A DNA stretch of 64,000 nt from Taklimakanibacter albus (GTDB lineage Bacteria; Pseudomonadota; Alphaproteobacteria; Rhizobiales; Aestuariivirgaceae), in contig NZ_JAENHL010000007.1 in the NCBI RefSeq assembly GCF_016595235.1, forward strand, positions 1,276,765-1,340,764, written 5' to 3'. A program made the position numbers and the translations under genes. Shown one piece after another: positions 34,486 to 42,684 of this stretch. How positions within the stretch are numbered: position 1 is the stretch's first letter; every line of letters begins with the position of its first letter. The notes below the pieces were generated by a model that was given only the letters and a program-made list of their open reading frames with translations, was not told the DNA's origin and did not search any database.

Positions 34486-34556
34486 GGAGACCTCCCGATG
34501 TGGGGCGGAAGCGGCGCGCTTAGAGTCTGGCCGTCCACTTGCACAGGAGTTTCCTC

Positions 34557-34829
34557 ATGCCCCGCTATATCATCGAAAGAACCTTTCCCGCCGGCCTCGA
34601 AATTCCGATGGACGCCAAAGGCGCCCAAGGTACGCTGAAGGTCGTCAGCCGCAATGCCGAGCAAGGCGTCACCTGGGTGCATTCCTATGTCACCCAGGAC
34701 AAGAAGAAGACCTTCTGCGTCTATGACGGGCCGACGCCCGAAGCCATTCGCAAGGTTGCCGAGCTCAACGGCCTGCCGGTCGACCGCATCACCGAAGTCC
34801 GCGTGCTCGATCCCTATTTCTATCTATGA
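34557..34829 (+). CDS. DUF4242 small protein
   Basis: A 90-residue DUF4242 (SCO4226-like) protein: MPRYIIERTFPAGLEIP, TWVHSYVTQDKKKTFCVYDGPTPEAIRKVAELNGLPVDRITEVRVLDPYFYL. The structurally known relative is a small ferredoxin-fold protein that can bind nickel; a physiological role has not been settled. ATG 34557 has a CAGGAG ribosome site; an upstream in-frame ATG at 34539 lacks one. It lies 71 bp after the LuxR-type gene and overlaps the DUF1127 gene by 4 nt (ATGA). Confidence 0.85.
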   Translation: MPRYIIERTFPAGLEIPMDAKGAQGTLKVVSRNAEQGVTWVHSYVTQDKKKTFCVYDGPTPEAIRKVAELNGLPVDRITEVRVLDPYFYL

Positions 34830-35062
34830 CCTGTTCCTGCGACGCTCCTTCCGGTGACGATGACCGGGAGGAGCCGGCAGACGCCCCGGCAATCGCCGCC
34901 ATCCTCCCCCAGGCACGGCGATTGCTGCGGGCATTGTTTGTCCGCCCACACGCGGGCGACGAAGCTCCACGCCTCGCCAAGCTTCATCGGCTGAACGACT
35001 ACCAGCTGAAAGACATCGGGCTGACATGTGAAAACAATACGGAACACACTCTGAGGAAGTGA
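34826..35062 (+). CDS. DUF1127 small protein
   Basis: A 78-residue protein whose C-terminal part is a DUF1127 motif: RLAKLHRLNDYQLKDIGLT (about residues 49-67). DUF1127 proteins are short Arg-rich proteins of alphaproteobacteria; some bind RNA and affect phosphate or sRNA metabolism. The N-terminal 45 residues are Asp/Glu/Ala-rich and not conserved. ATG overlaps the DUF4242 stop, so translation is coupled. Confidence 0.75.
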   Translation: MTCSCDAPSGDDDREEPADAPAIAAILPQARRLLRALFVRPHAGDEAPRLAKLHRLNDYQLKDIGLTCENNTEHTLRK

Positions 35063-35129
35063 TCACACGCAGAGGATGCTCCGGTGCGCCACCCATACTG
35101 CCCTCCCCTTTCGTCAAAAATCTGTTGCG

Positions 35130-35156
35130 CCTTGTTGAACGATAGTTCAACATAAG
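35130..35156. promoter_or_regulatory. TetR/BetI-type operator, site A (upstream of porin C)
   Basis: CCTTGTTGAAC (35130-35140), GATA, GTTCAAC (35145-35151), then ATAAG. The GTTGAAC/GTTCAAC arms are perfect. It closely matches sites B (37986-38011) and C (56136-56161). It lies 87 bp upstream of the porin C start. Confidence 0.65.
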
Positions 35157-35243
35157 TCCGACCCCGATTCACTTTTGGGGGAAGACGGCATTCCAGATCA
35201 ATTTCGCAACGCAGTGCTTGATCTCTGTTGGGGAGGGGAAACC

Positions 35244-36482
35244 GTGACAAATCTCGGGAAGCACGTGCTTCTGGGCGGGGTCGCTTTGGCCGCCATGGCC
35301 ATGGGCGCCGCAGCCGACGATCTCAGCAATCTGAAGAGTGAGCTCGCCTTGTTGCAGGCGCGCGTGTCGGACCTCGAGACGCAACCGCAAGCCGTGTCGG
35401 CGCCGGGCTACAGCCTCCTGTCGATCCGCGACGGCCAGGGACATTCCGAAAGTCTGGTGCCACGCCGCGCCGCCGACCGGGTGAGAGCCGACCAGGGCTT
35501 CACGCTATCGGTGTTGCCGGCTGCCGATGCCGCCCCCGCCGCCGAGGTTTCGGTCTCCGGCGAAATCCGCGCCGCCTTGTATTATACGGACTGGGAGGAC
35601 GGCGATAATCTCGACGTCACGACGCGCGGCCGCATCGTCGTCACCGGCAAGACCGATACGGCGGTCGGCGAGGTGGGCGGCTATCTGCGCCTGCAGGCCT
35701 CGGGCGGCGGCAATCTCACCGATTATGCCGAAGATGTCGGCATCAACTATGCCTATGGCTGGTGGAAATTTGCGCCCAACTGGGAATTCATGGCCGGCAA
35801 CAACGACAGCACGTCCGCCTTGCAGGTGGGCTGGGACTGGAATGGCGCCTCAGGCCCGACGAGCTCTTTCGGCATGTCGAATCCTTACAGCGAGCAGATG
35901 CGCCTGACCTATTCCGACGGGACGGTCTCGGCCGCCATCTCGCTCGAGGACCCGGACGACATCACCGATGCGGAAGGCGAGACGATCGACAAGAGCGATA
36001 TGCCCTCGCTCCAGGCCTATCTCATGTACACGAACAAGCCCTTCACCGGCCAGATCGTCGGCTATTATCAATCCGACGATCACGGCGCCGATGACTGGGC
36101 GTTCGGCGGCGGCGCCACGCTGGACATCGCCGAAGGTATCCTCATCACCGCCGGCGCGGTTCTGGGCGAAGGCACATCGAGCTTCTACAACAATCTGAGC
36201 CCGCTGACGGCGGATGAGGACTTCTGGGCCGGCTCCATCGGCCTCCTCGCCCAGCTCACCGAGCAGACCCGCCTCGAGCTCGGCGCCGGCATCGAAGACT
36301 ACGATATCGCCGGCCAAGCGCTGGGCTTAGGCGGCGGTCTCTATTGGGACCCGGTCAGCCAGCTCACCCTCGGCGCCGGCGCCGCCTATGTAGACTACAA
36401 GGATGCCGTCACCGAGGACCATGTCATCGGCAATGACGACAGCCTTGAGATATTCTTCGCCACCTGGCTGCGTTTCCCCTGA
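35244..36482 (+). CDS. Outer-membrane porin C
   Basis: A 412-residue porin paralogous to porins A and B but more diverged. It starts with GTG 35244 after a strong GGGGAGGGG ribosome site; the signal peptide is about 1-23 (TNLGKHVLLGGVALAAMAMGAAA). The coiled-coil region is altered (DDLSNLKSELALLQARVSDLETQP) while the barrel blocks AYGWWKFAPNWEFMAGNND and SPLTADEDFWAGSIGLLAQLTEQTRLELG are kept. It ends ...FFATWLRFP. A TetR-type operator lies upstream, shared with the ABC/hydrolase operon and the flavoprotein operon, so porin C probably admits the substrate handled by those genes. No intrinsic terminator follows; repeats do. Confidence 0.88.
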   Translation: MTNLGKHVLLGGVALAAMAMGAAADDLSNLKSELALLQARVSDLETQPQAVSAPGYSLLSIRDGQGHSESLVPRRAADRVRADQGFTLSVLPAADAAPAAEVSVSGEIRAALYYTDWEDGDNLDVTTRGRIVVTGKTDTAVGEVGGYLRLQASGGGNLTDYAEDVGINYAYGWWKFAPNWEFMAGNNDSTSALQVGWDWNGASGPTSSFGMSNPYSEQMRLTYSDGTVSAAISLEDPDDITDAEGETIDKSDMPSLQAYLMYTNKPFTGQIVGYYQSDDHGADDWAFGGGATLDIAEGILITAGAVLGEGTSSFYNNLSPLTADEDFWAGSIGLLAQLTEQTRLELGAGIEDYDIAGQALGLGGGLYWDPVSQLTLGAGAAYVDYKDAVTEDHVIGNDDSLEIFFATWLRFP

Positions 36483-36502
36483 CCCCTGAACGAGGAATCT
36501 CC

Positions 36503-36620
36503 CACAACCCCTCATGCTGAGGTGCGAGCGAAACGAGCCTCGAAGCATCCCTCAGGATGAAGCGAGCGCGCGGCAACAAACCCTTCGAGGCCCGGCTTCG
36601 CCGGGCACCTCAGGGTGAGG
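36503..36620. repeat. 118-bp repeat, copy 1
   Basis: Begins CACAACCCCTCATGCTGAGG and ends CACCTCAGGGTGAGG, so the ends are inverted repeats of one another; inner palindromes are CGAAGCATCC and GCCCGGCTTCGCCGGGC. About 95% identical to the copy at 36687-36804, same orientation. This CTCATGCTGAGG...CCTCAGGGTGAGG repeat type is common between genes in Hyphomicrobiales. Confidence 0.8.
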
Positions 36621-36641
36621 GTACTTATGGGACCTCTGCGC

Positions 36642-36677
36642 CAGATAAATTACGCCATCTGGCTGCGATTTCCCTAA
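36642..36677 (+). pseudogene. Remnant of a porin C-terminus
   Basis: Reads Q-I-N-Y-A-I-W-L-R-F-P-stop in frame, matching the last codons of porin C (E-I-F-F-A-T-W-L-R-F-P-stop at 36447-36482). It lies just before the second 118-bp repeat, as the real porin end lies just before the first. A tandem duplication of porin end plus repeat, followed by decay, is the simplest explanation. Confidence 0.6.
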
Positions 36678-36686
36678 GCTAGGAAT

Positions 36687-36804
36687 CACAACCCCTCATG
36701 CTGAGGTGCGAGCGAAGCGAGCCTCGAAGCATCCCTCAGGATAGAGCGAAAGCGCGGCAACAAACCCTTCGAGGCCGGGCTTCGCCGGGCACCTCAGGGT
36801 GAGG
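36687..36804. repeat. 118-bp repeat, copy 2
   Basis: Direct repeat of 36503-36620. It ends 24 bp before the stop of the converging speE gene. Confidence 0.8.
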
Positions 36805-36828
36805 ATTCTGTATGCCTGTCGCGGACAA

Positions 36829-37677
36829 CTAAGCCATCAGGTCGAGCATATATTGCGGCAACGCGAATGACGCCTGGTGGATCTCGGGATTGTAGTAGCG
36901 CGTCTTGAGACCGCTCGCGGCGAAACGCTGGCGCAGGGTCTCGACCGGCACATGGCGCGCTTGTGGATCCATCGCCCCCCAGCCGAAGCTCATGCTGCCG
37001 CCGATATAGGTCGGCACCGCGGCATGGAAGAAATGCCGGTCGGGAAAGGATTGCGCCAGGTTCTTCGCCGTCTTGCGTAATTCATCGGGCTGCAGGAACG
37101 GCACGCCATTCTGCGTCGAGAGAATGCCGCGCTCATTGAGGCGCTCCCGGCTCAGACGATAGAAATCGCTGCTGAACAGGCTGGCGGCGGGACCGATCGG
37201 ATCGGTCGAATCCGACAGGATCACGTCGAATTTCTCGGCCGCATCACGCAGATAGTCGAGCCCGTCGGCGATGACGAGCTTGAGGCGCGGATCGTCGAGC
37301 GAGCCAGCCGAATGGTTCGGCAGATATTTGAGGCACATGTCGATGACCGCCTGGTCGATTTCGACGGCAACGATCTCCTCGATGCTCTTGTGGCGCGTGA
37401 CTTCCCGCACGATGCCCCCATCACCGACACCGACGATCAAAACCTTGCGCACCGCGCCATGGGCGAGGATCGGCACATGCGCCAGCATCTCGTGATAGAT
37501 GAACTCGTCGGCCTCGGTCGTCTGCACCGCGCCGTCGAGCGCCAGCACCCGGCCCATGCGCTTATTGCGGAAGATCACCAGATGCTGGTGCTCGGTGCGC
37601 GTTTCATAAAGCACCTCATCCACGCTGAAGCGCTGGCCATAATCGGCATGAAGGCTTTCGACGAAATCCTGCGGCAT
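36829..37677 (-). CDS. speE: Polyamine aminopropyltransferase (spermidine synthase)
   Basis: A 282-residue enzyme that transfers the aminopropyl group of decarboxylated SAM to putrescine. It has the N-terminal beta domain (QRFSVDEVLYETRTEHQHLVIFRNKRMGRVLALDG) and the Rossmann domain with VLIVGVGDGGIVREV (about residues 79-93), the EIDQAVID acidic motif (about 105-112), and the catalytic Asp region VILSDSTDPIGPA (about 152-164). Length is typical. No speD (SAM decarboxylase) is seen nearby. Transcribed alone toward the repeats. Confidence 0.93.
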   Translation of the reverse strand: MPQDFVESLHADYGQRFSVDEVLYETRTEHQHLVIFRNKRMGRVLALDGAVQTTEADEFIYHEMLAHVPILAHGAVRKVLIVGVGDGGIVREVTRHKSIEEIVAVEIDQAVIDMCLKYLPNHSAGSLDDPRLKLVIADGLDYLRDAAEKFDVILSDSTDPIGPAASLFSSDFYRLSRERLNERGILSTQNGVPFLQPDELRKTAKNLAQSFPDRHFFHAAVPTYIGGSMSFGWGAMDPQARHVPVETLRQRFAASGLKTRYYNPEIHQASFALPQYMLDLMA

Positions 37678-37969
37678 GAAATCTGGTCTCCCGGAATACG
37701 AACCGGGAGTCGAATAGCCACTTGGGCGCCCTACTGCAAGGCGTGCAGGCCTTCAGTCGTGATGAACGATCGAGCGACCGCCACCTGCCTTTGCCGTGGT
37801 GGTGAGCCTCGCCAGCCTAGGAACTGCCGATACCGATGTCGCGAGGCGTATGTCGCCGCCGGGATGGTCCATATGCGCGACAGGCAAGTCCTTTCAACAA
37901 GTTAGGCGCTGCCCGCGACGCCTTCCTCCACCGGAAGTTATGCTCCAGCGAAAAAGTGAAAATAGGCCG
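37678..37969. other. Intergenic region between speE and the hydrolase operon
   Basis: About 290 bp between divergent starts. Only short unsupported reading frames are present. The speE promoter must lie in its left part. I see no further structure until the promoter and operator at 37970. Confidence 0.4.
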
Positions 37970-38011
37970 TTGAAAGTCCGCTATTCCTTGTTATACATTC
38001 GTTCAACAAGG
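37970..38011 (+). promoter_or_regulatory. Promoter and TetR/BetI-type operator, site B
   Basis: A -35 candidate TTGAAA (37970-37975), 16-nt spacer, -10 candidate TATACA (37992-37997). The 26-bp operator (37986-38011) begins CCTTGTT and ends AACAAGG, with GTTCAAC in its right half. It covers the -10, the expected transcription start and the AAGGA ribosome site of the hydrolase (38008-38012). Nearly identical to site C on its coding strand. Confidence 0.65.
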
Positions 38012-38018
38012 AAACGCC

Positions 38019-40031
38019 ATGGCGGATATAAGAACAGAATTCCCCTATGCGGTGGAGGTCGTCGATCCCTTGTGGATCACCCTCGCCGACGGCACCCGGA
38101 TCGCAACCACTTTGTGGAAGCCGAAGACGAAGGACAAGGTTCCGCTCGTCGTCGAGATGGTCCCTTACCGCCGGCGTGACGGCACCGTCTTCCGCGACGT
38201 CGAGATCCAGGCCTATTGGGCGGGCTTCGGCGTCGCCGTTTGCCGCGTCGATATCAGGGGCGCTGGCGATTCGGACGGCCTGCTCGCCGATGAATATCTC
38301 CCGCGCGAGCAGGAAGATGCTTGCGAGATCATCGCACATCTCTCCGCGGAAGCCTGGTGCAACGGCAATGTCGGCATGGTCGGCATTTCCTGGGGCGGCT
38401 TCAATTCGCTCCAGGTTGCCGCCCGCCGCCCGCCGGCGCTGAAGGCGATCATCACCTTGTGCTCGACCGACGACCGCTATGCCGATGACGTCCATTATAT
38501 GGGCGGCGCGCTGATCACCGAAGACGAGATGTGGTCGAACTTCATGCTGGTGAAGAACGCCATGCCGCCCGATCCGCAGATCGTCGGCGACGCCTGGCGC
38601 GACATGTGGCTGAAGCGCCTCGAGGCCAACACCTCCTGGTCGGAGCATTGGCTGCGGCATCAGTGCCGCGATGCCTATTGGAAACAGGGATCGGTCTGCG
38701 AGGACTTCTCGAAGATCGACTGCGCCGTGCTGGCGGTGTGCGGCTGGGAGGACAGCTACTCCAATTCCGTGGCCCGTTTGCTCGAAGGCCTCTCCTCCCC
38801 CAAGCGCGCCATCATGGGCCCGTGGACACATGCCTTTCCCTGCCGCGGCAATCCGGGCCCGCAGATCGGCTATCTGCAGGAAGCGCTGCGCTGGTGGAAA
38901 TACTGGCTGGCCGGCGAGGCGACCGGCATCATGGACGAGCCGCTCTATCGCGTCTTCGTCATCGAGGAGGAGCGTCCGCGTTCCTATTACGAAACGCATA
39001 GAGGCCATTGGGTCGCCGAGGAGGCCTGGCCCAGCCCCCGCATTGACTGGCAGACACGTTATCTCAATCCGATCGGTCTCGATCGCGAGGCAAAGACCGG
39101 CGCCGAACGGTCGGTGCGCTCGCCTGCCACCGCCGGCACCGATTGCGGTCGCTGGGGCGGCTATGGCGGCACCTCGCCCGATCTCGCCATCGACCAGCGC
39201 CGTGAGGACGGCCAGGCTTTGTGTTTCGACACCGAGCCGCTTGCCGAAGCGATCACGCTTTTGGGCGCGCCCGAGATCGAGCTCGAGCTCACAGTCGACG
39301 TGCCGAAGGTCAATCTCGCCGCGCGATTGTGTGACGTTTACCCGGACGGTACTTCGGCGCTGATGACCTATGGCGTGCTCAATCTGAGCCACCGCGACAG
39401 CCATGAATTCCCGGAAGATTGCCCGGTCGGCAAGCCCTTCAAGGTCAAACTGAAGCTCAACGATTTTGCCCGCGAGATCCCAGCCGGCCATCGCATCCGC
39501 CTGGCGCTCGCCACCCAGCATTGGTTCGTCCTGTGGCCGCAGCCGACGCTCGCCACCGCGACGATCAGGACCGGGCTGTCGACCATCCGCCTGCCGGTGC
39601 GCCCGGCGGGTCCCCGCGATACATCGGTGAGATTCGAGCCGGCCGAGATCGCCCCGCCCGTTCCCTCGACCGATATCACCGCAGGCGCGGTCACCAAAAC
39701 CGTCGAGGACGATCTGGGTTCAGGCATTCGCACCATCAAGCTCAGAAGCGACGGCGGCACGCAGTCGATCGACGATCGCGGCATCGTCACGTCATCCTGG
39801 AACAACGACACGTTCTTCATCCACCCCGACGATCCCTTGTCGGCGAAGCTCGTGACCGAATATGCTTGGGCGATCAGAAGCGGTCCCTCCGACATGGAAG
39901 CAAAATCGCGTACCGAGCTCACCGCCGATGCCGGGAATTTTTATCTGACCTGGCAGATCGAGGCACGCGAGAAGGGCCGCGTCATCCACAGCAAGGGTGC
40001 GACGCGCACCATTAAACGCGACTTCTGTTGA
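38019..40031 (+). CDS. CocE/NonD-family hydrolase
   Basis: A 670-residue serine hydrolase of the X-Pro dipeptidyl-peptidase S15/CocE type. The alpha/beta domain carries the nucleophile Ser in GMVGISWGGFNSLQ (about residue 129), the Asp region CGWEDSYSNS (about 243-252) and the His in GPWTHAFPCRG (about 270). A C-terminal jelly-roll domain (about 350-570) follows, then an extra C-terminal region. Such enzymes cleave esters or N-terminal X-Pro peptides. No signal peptide, so it acts on an imported substrate. First gene of a seven-gene operon with an Opp/Dpp importer and a TetR regulator, under operator site B. Confidence 0.85.
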   Translation: MADIRTEFPYAVEVVDPLWITLADGTRIATTLWKPKTKDKVPLVVEMVPYRRRDGTVFRDVEIQAYWAGFGVAVCRVDIRGAGDSDGLLADEYLPREQEDACEIIAHLSAEAWCNGNVGMVGISWGGFNSLQVAARRPPALKAIITLCSTDDRYADDVHYMGGALITEDEMWSNFMLVKNAMPPDPQIVGDAWRDMWLKRLEANTSWSEHWLRHQCRDAYWKQGSVCEDFSKIDCAVLAVCGWEDSYSNSVARLLEGLSSPKRAIMGPWTHAFPCRGNPGPQIGYLQEALRWWKYWLAGEATGIMDEPLYRVFVIEEERPRSYYETHRGHWVAEEAWPSPRIDWQTRYLNPIGLDREAKTGAERSVRSPATAGTDCGRWGGYGGTSPDLAIDQRREDGQALCFDTEPLAEAITLLGAPEIELELTVDVPKVNLAARLCDVYPDGTSALMTYGVLNLSHRDSHEFPEDCPVGKPFKVKLKLNDFAREIPAGHRIRLALATQHWFVLWPQPTLATATIRTGLSTIRLPVRPAGPRDTSVRFEPAEIAPPVPSTDITAGAVTKTVEDDLGSGIRTIKLRSDGGTQSIDDRGIVTSSWNNDTFFIHPDDPLSAKLVTEYAWAIRSGPSDMEAKSRTELTADAGNFYLTWQIEAREKGRVIHSKGATRTIKRDFC

Positions 40032-40047
40032 AGCGGCGGACCAGGCC

Positions 40048-41001
40048 ATGCTCGCTTACACCATCAAACGCATCGGCCTCGGACTTCTGATCCTCATCGG
40101 CGTCATGTTCGCGATGTATGCGGCGGTCTTCATCGTGCCGGGCAATCCGGCGCGCGCCGCGCTGGGGCCGCGCGCCACTCAGGAAATGATCGACAGGCTC
40201 ACCCGCGAGATGGGCCTCGATCAGCCCTATATCATCCAGGTCTATAACTTCTTCGCCAATGTGCTCACCGGCAATCTCGGCATCGATGTTATGTCGAACC
40301 GCCCGGTGGCGGCCGAGATCTGGGAAGTGCTGCCCAATACGCTGATCCTGTGCATCGCGGGGCTCGGCTGGGCGACCTTGCTCGCCATTCCGCTTGGCTG
40401 CCTTGCGGTGCTGAAGCGCGGCAGCTGGGTCGACCGGGTGGCGAGCCTGATTTCCGTCGGCACCATTTCGCTCCCCTATTATGTCGTCGCCATCTATGCG
40501 CTGCTCATTTTCGCCGTGAAGCTCAACTGGCTGCCGGCGATCGGCGACGGCGAGGATGGCGACATCATGAGCCAGGTCCAGGCGCTCATTCTGCCGGCCT
40601 TCGCCATCGGCTTCACCTGGGTCGGCTATCTTGCGCGCCTCGTGCGCGCGTCCATGCTCGACGTCATGGGCGAGCCGCATATCCGCACGGCGCGCGCTTT
40701 CGGCGTGCCGGAATGGAAGATCGTCACCAAATACGGCCTGCGCATCGCACTCATCCCGACTTTGTCGCTGCTCGCCGTCAGCCTCGGCGGGCTCATTTCC
40801 AGCGCCGTCTTCGTCGAGGTTATCTTCTCCAGGCCCGGTATCGGCAAGCTCGTCACCAGTGCCGTGGCCTTGCGCAATTATCCCGTCGTCATGGGCGCCG
40901 TGCTGGTCATGACCGCGATCTATGTCACACTCACCATAGCCGCCGACCTCCTGATCGCGCGGCTCGATCCGAGGATCAGAGATGCCTTCCGGGGCGCTTG
41001 A
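40048..41001 (+). CDS. Opp/Dpp-type ABC transporter permease (DppB-like)
   Basis: A 317-residue inner-membrane permease with the standard DppB layout: first helix IKRIGLGLLILIGVMFAMYAAVFIVPGNPA, a periplasmic stretch with MGLDQPYIIQVYNFFANVLTGNLG, then five more helices. The EAA-loop is RTARAFGVPEWKIVTKYGLRIALIP (about residues 212-236). ATG 40048 is 17 nt after the hydrolase stop. Together with the next four genes it makes a full importer; the nature of the substrate (peptide or other small molecule) is not told by the permease. Confidence 0.92.
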   Translation: MLAYTIKRIGLGLLILIGVMFAMYAAVFIVPGNPARAALGPRATQEMIDRLTREMGLDQPYIIQVYNFFANVLTGNLGIDVMSNRPVAAEIWEVLPNTLILCIAGLGWATLLAIPLGCLAVLKRGSWVDRVASLISVGTISLPYYVVAIYALLIFAVKLNWLPAIGDGEDGDIMSQVQALILPAFAIGFTWVGYLARLVRASMLDVMGEPHIRTARAFGVPEWKIVTKYGLRIALIPTLSLLAVSLGGLISSAVFVEVIFSRPGIGKLVTSAVALRNYPVVMGAVLVMTAIYVTLTIAADLLIARLDPRIRDAFRGA

Positions 41002-41836
41002 GATAGTGAAGCGCGTCACGCGCGATCCCTTCGGTCTTCTGGGCCTGGTGCTCGTCATCATCGTGCTGGGCGCGGCGATCTTCGCCGATGTGATTGCCCC
41101 CTATGACCCGGCCAAGATCGACATCATCAACAAGCTGCAAGGCCCCTCGGCGGCGCACTGGCTCGGTACCGACCAGCTTGGCCGCGACACCCTGTCCCGC
41201 ATCATTTACGGCGCCCGCGTCGCCATGGGCATCGCCGTGTTCTCGATCGGCATCGGCGCCTTCATCGGCCTCATCCTCGGCATTCTCGCGGGCTATGGAC
41301 CGCGCTGGCTCGACGCCCTTCTCATCTTCTTCTTCGACTCCTTGAACGCCATTCCCCTCATCCTCTTCGCCCTCACCGTCATCGTCATTCTAGGCCCCGG
41401 CACCTCGACGCTCATCTTCGTCATCGCCGTCATCTCCATTCCCGTCTATGGCCGGCTGGTGCGCGCCCAGACGCTGTCGCTCCGGCGCAGCGAATTCATC
41501 CTCGCCGAGCAGGCGATGGGGGCGAGCCTGCCGCGTATCGTCGGCATCCATCTTCTTCCCAATGTGCTGGGGCCGCTCGTCATCCTGGTGAGCATGGACA
41601 TTCCGTCCGTCGTGGCGCTGGAAGCGGCGCTCTCCTATCTGGGCCTCGGCGTGAAGCCGCCGACACCCAGCTGGGGCACCATCCTCAATGACGGCTACAC
41701 TTCCTTACGCAGCAATCCGGCGCTGGTCATTGCCGCCGGCATTCCTCTCGTGATCGCGACCTTGGGCTTCACCTTCCTCGGCGAAGCCTTGCGCGACGCG
41801 CTCGACCCCAAGCTCAAGACCAGGCGCACCCCATGA
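40982..41836 (+). CDS. Opp/Dpp-type ABC transporter permease (DppC-like)
   Basis: A 284-residue second permease, overlapping the first by 20 nt. It has the DppC pattern: N-terminal helix FGLLGLVLVIIVLGAAIFADVIAPYDP, HWLGTDQLGRDTLSRIIYGAR, and the EAA-loop EFILAEQAMGASLPRIVGIHLLPNVLGPL (about residues 170-198). The conserved LGLGVKPPTPSWG block precedes the last helix. Heterodimer partner of the DppB-like protein. Confidence 0.92.
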   Translation: MPSGALEIVKRVTRDPFGLLGLVLVIIVLGAAIFADVIAPYDPAKIDIINKLQGPSAAHWLGTDQLGRDTLSRIIYGARVAMGIAVFSIGIGAFIGLILGILAGYGPRWLDALLIFFFDSLNAIPLILFALTVIVILGPGTSTLIFVIAVISIPVYGRLVRAQTLSLRRSEFILAEQAMGASLPRIVGIHLLPNVLGPLVILVSMDIPSVVALEAALSYLGLGVKPPTPSWGTILNDGYTSLRSNPALVIAAGIPLVIATLGFTFLGEALRDALDPKLKTRRTP

Positions 41837-42684
41837 CCGAACCGCTGCTCGCCATCCGTGATCTCACCATCGACTATGCCGGACATGTCCAGGCGGTGCG
41901 TAAGGCCAATCTTGAGGTCAGGCTCGGCGAGGCCGTCGGCCTCGTCGGGGAGTCGGGCTCCGGAAAGTCCACCCTCGCCTCGGCCATCACCGGGCTCCTG
42001 CCGTCGAGCTCGCGCATCCTTTCAGGCGACATCGCCTTCAAGGGCCAGGTCATCACCGGCGCCGACCGCAGGGCGCAGGCTGCCTTGCGCGGCGATGAGA
42101 TCGCCATGGTGTTCCAGGATCCGATGACCTCGTTCAATCCGGTGCTCACCATCGGCGAGCAGCTGGTCGACTTCCAGTGCCGCATGCCCGGCAGCCCGAT
42201 GGAGAAACTCAACCGCGCCGTCGCCATGCTGGCGCGGGTCGGCATTCCCGATCCCGCTCTGCGCGCCCGCGCCTATCCGCATGAGCTGTCGGGCGGCATG
42301 CGCCAGCGCTGCGCCATCGCCGCCGCTCTGCTCGTCAATCCGAGCCTGCTCATTGCCGATGAGCCGACGACCGCGCTCGACGTCACGATGGAAGCGCAGA
42401 TCATCCATCTCTTCCGCGAGCTGCGCCGCGACTATGGCGGCGGCATCCTCATCGTCACCCATCATCTGGGCGTCGTGGCCGAGCTCTGCGACCGCGTCTA
42501 TGTGATGTATCAGGGTGAAGTGGTGGAAGGCGGTGATGTCGACGACATCTTCCACAGACCGCGCCATCCTTATACGCGCGCGCTGCTCGCCTGCGATCCG
42601 GCCCGCATCACCGAGCGCACCAGCTATCTGCCGGTGATCTCGGACTCCGAGCGCGCGGGCTTCCTCCGAGGCTCCTCACTATGA
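41833..42684 (+). CDS. Opp/Dpp-type ABC transporter ATPase (DppD-like)
   Basis: A 283-residue ATP-binding subunit. Walker [15 protein letters not shown] (about residues 38-51), Q-loop [13 protein letters not shown], signature [15 protein letters not shown] (about 155-169), Walker [14 protein letters not shown] (about 173-185), H-loop VTHHLGV. The C-terminus is shorter than usual (OppD about 320-330) and ends [14 protein letters not shown], lacking the full Cys-rich oligopeptide-transporter extension, which its partner OppF-like subunit does have. Overlaps its neighbours by 4 nt on both sides. Confidence 0.92.
   Translation: MTEPLLAIRDLTIDYAGHVQAVRKANLEVRLGEAVGLVGESGSGKSTLASAITGLLPSSSRILSGDIAFKGQVITGADRRAQAALRGDEIAMVFQDPMTSFNPVLTIGEQLVDFQCRMPGSPMEKLNRAVAMLARVGIPDPALRARAYPHELSGGMRQRCAIAAALLVNPSLLIADEPTTALDVTMEAQIIHLFRELRRDYGGGILIVTHHLGVVAELCDRVYVMYQGEVVEGGDVDDIFHRPRHPYTRALLACDPARITERTSYLPVISDSERAGFLRGSSL

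Noticed and set aside
36503-36804. 118-bp direct repeats as a two-unit CRISPR
   Set aside because: Repeats are too long and internally palindromic, the spacing contains a porin remnant, and no cas gene is present.
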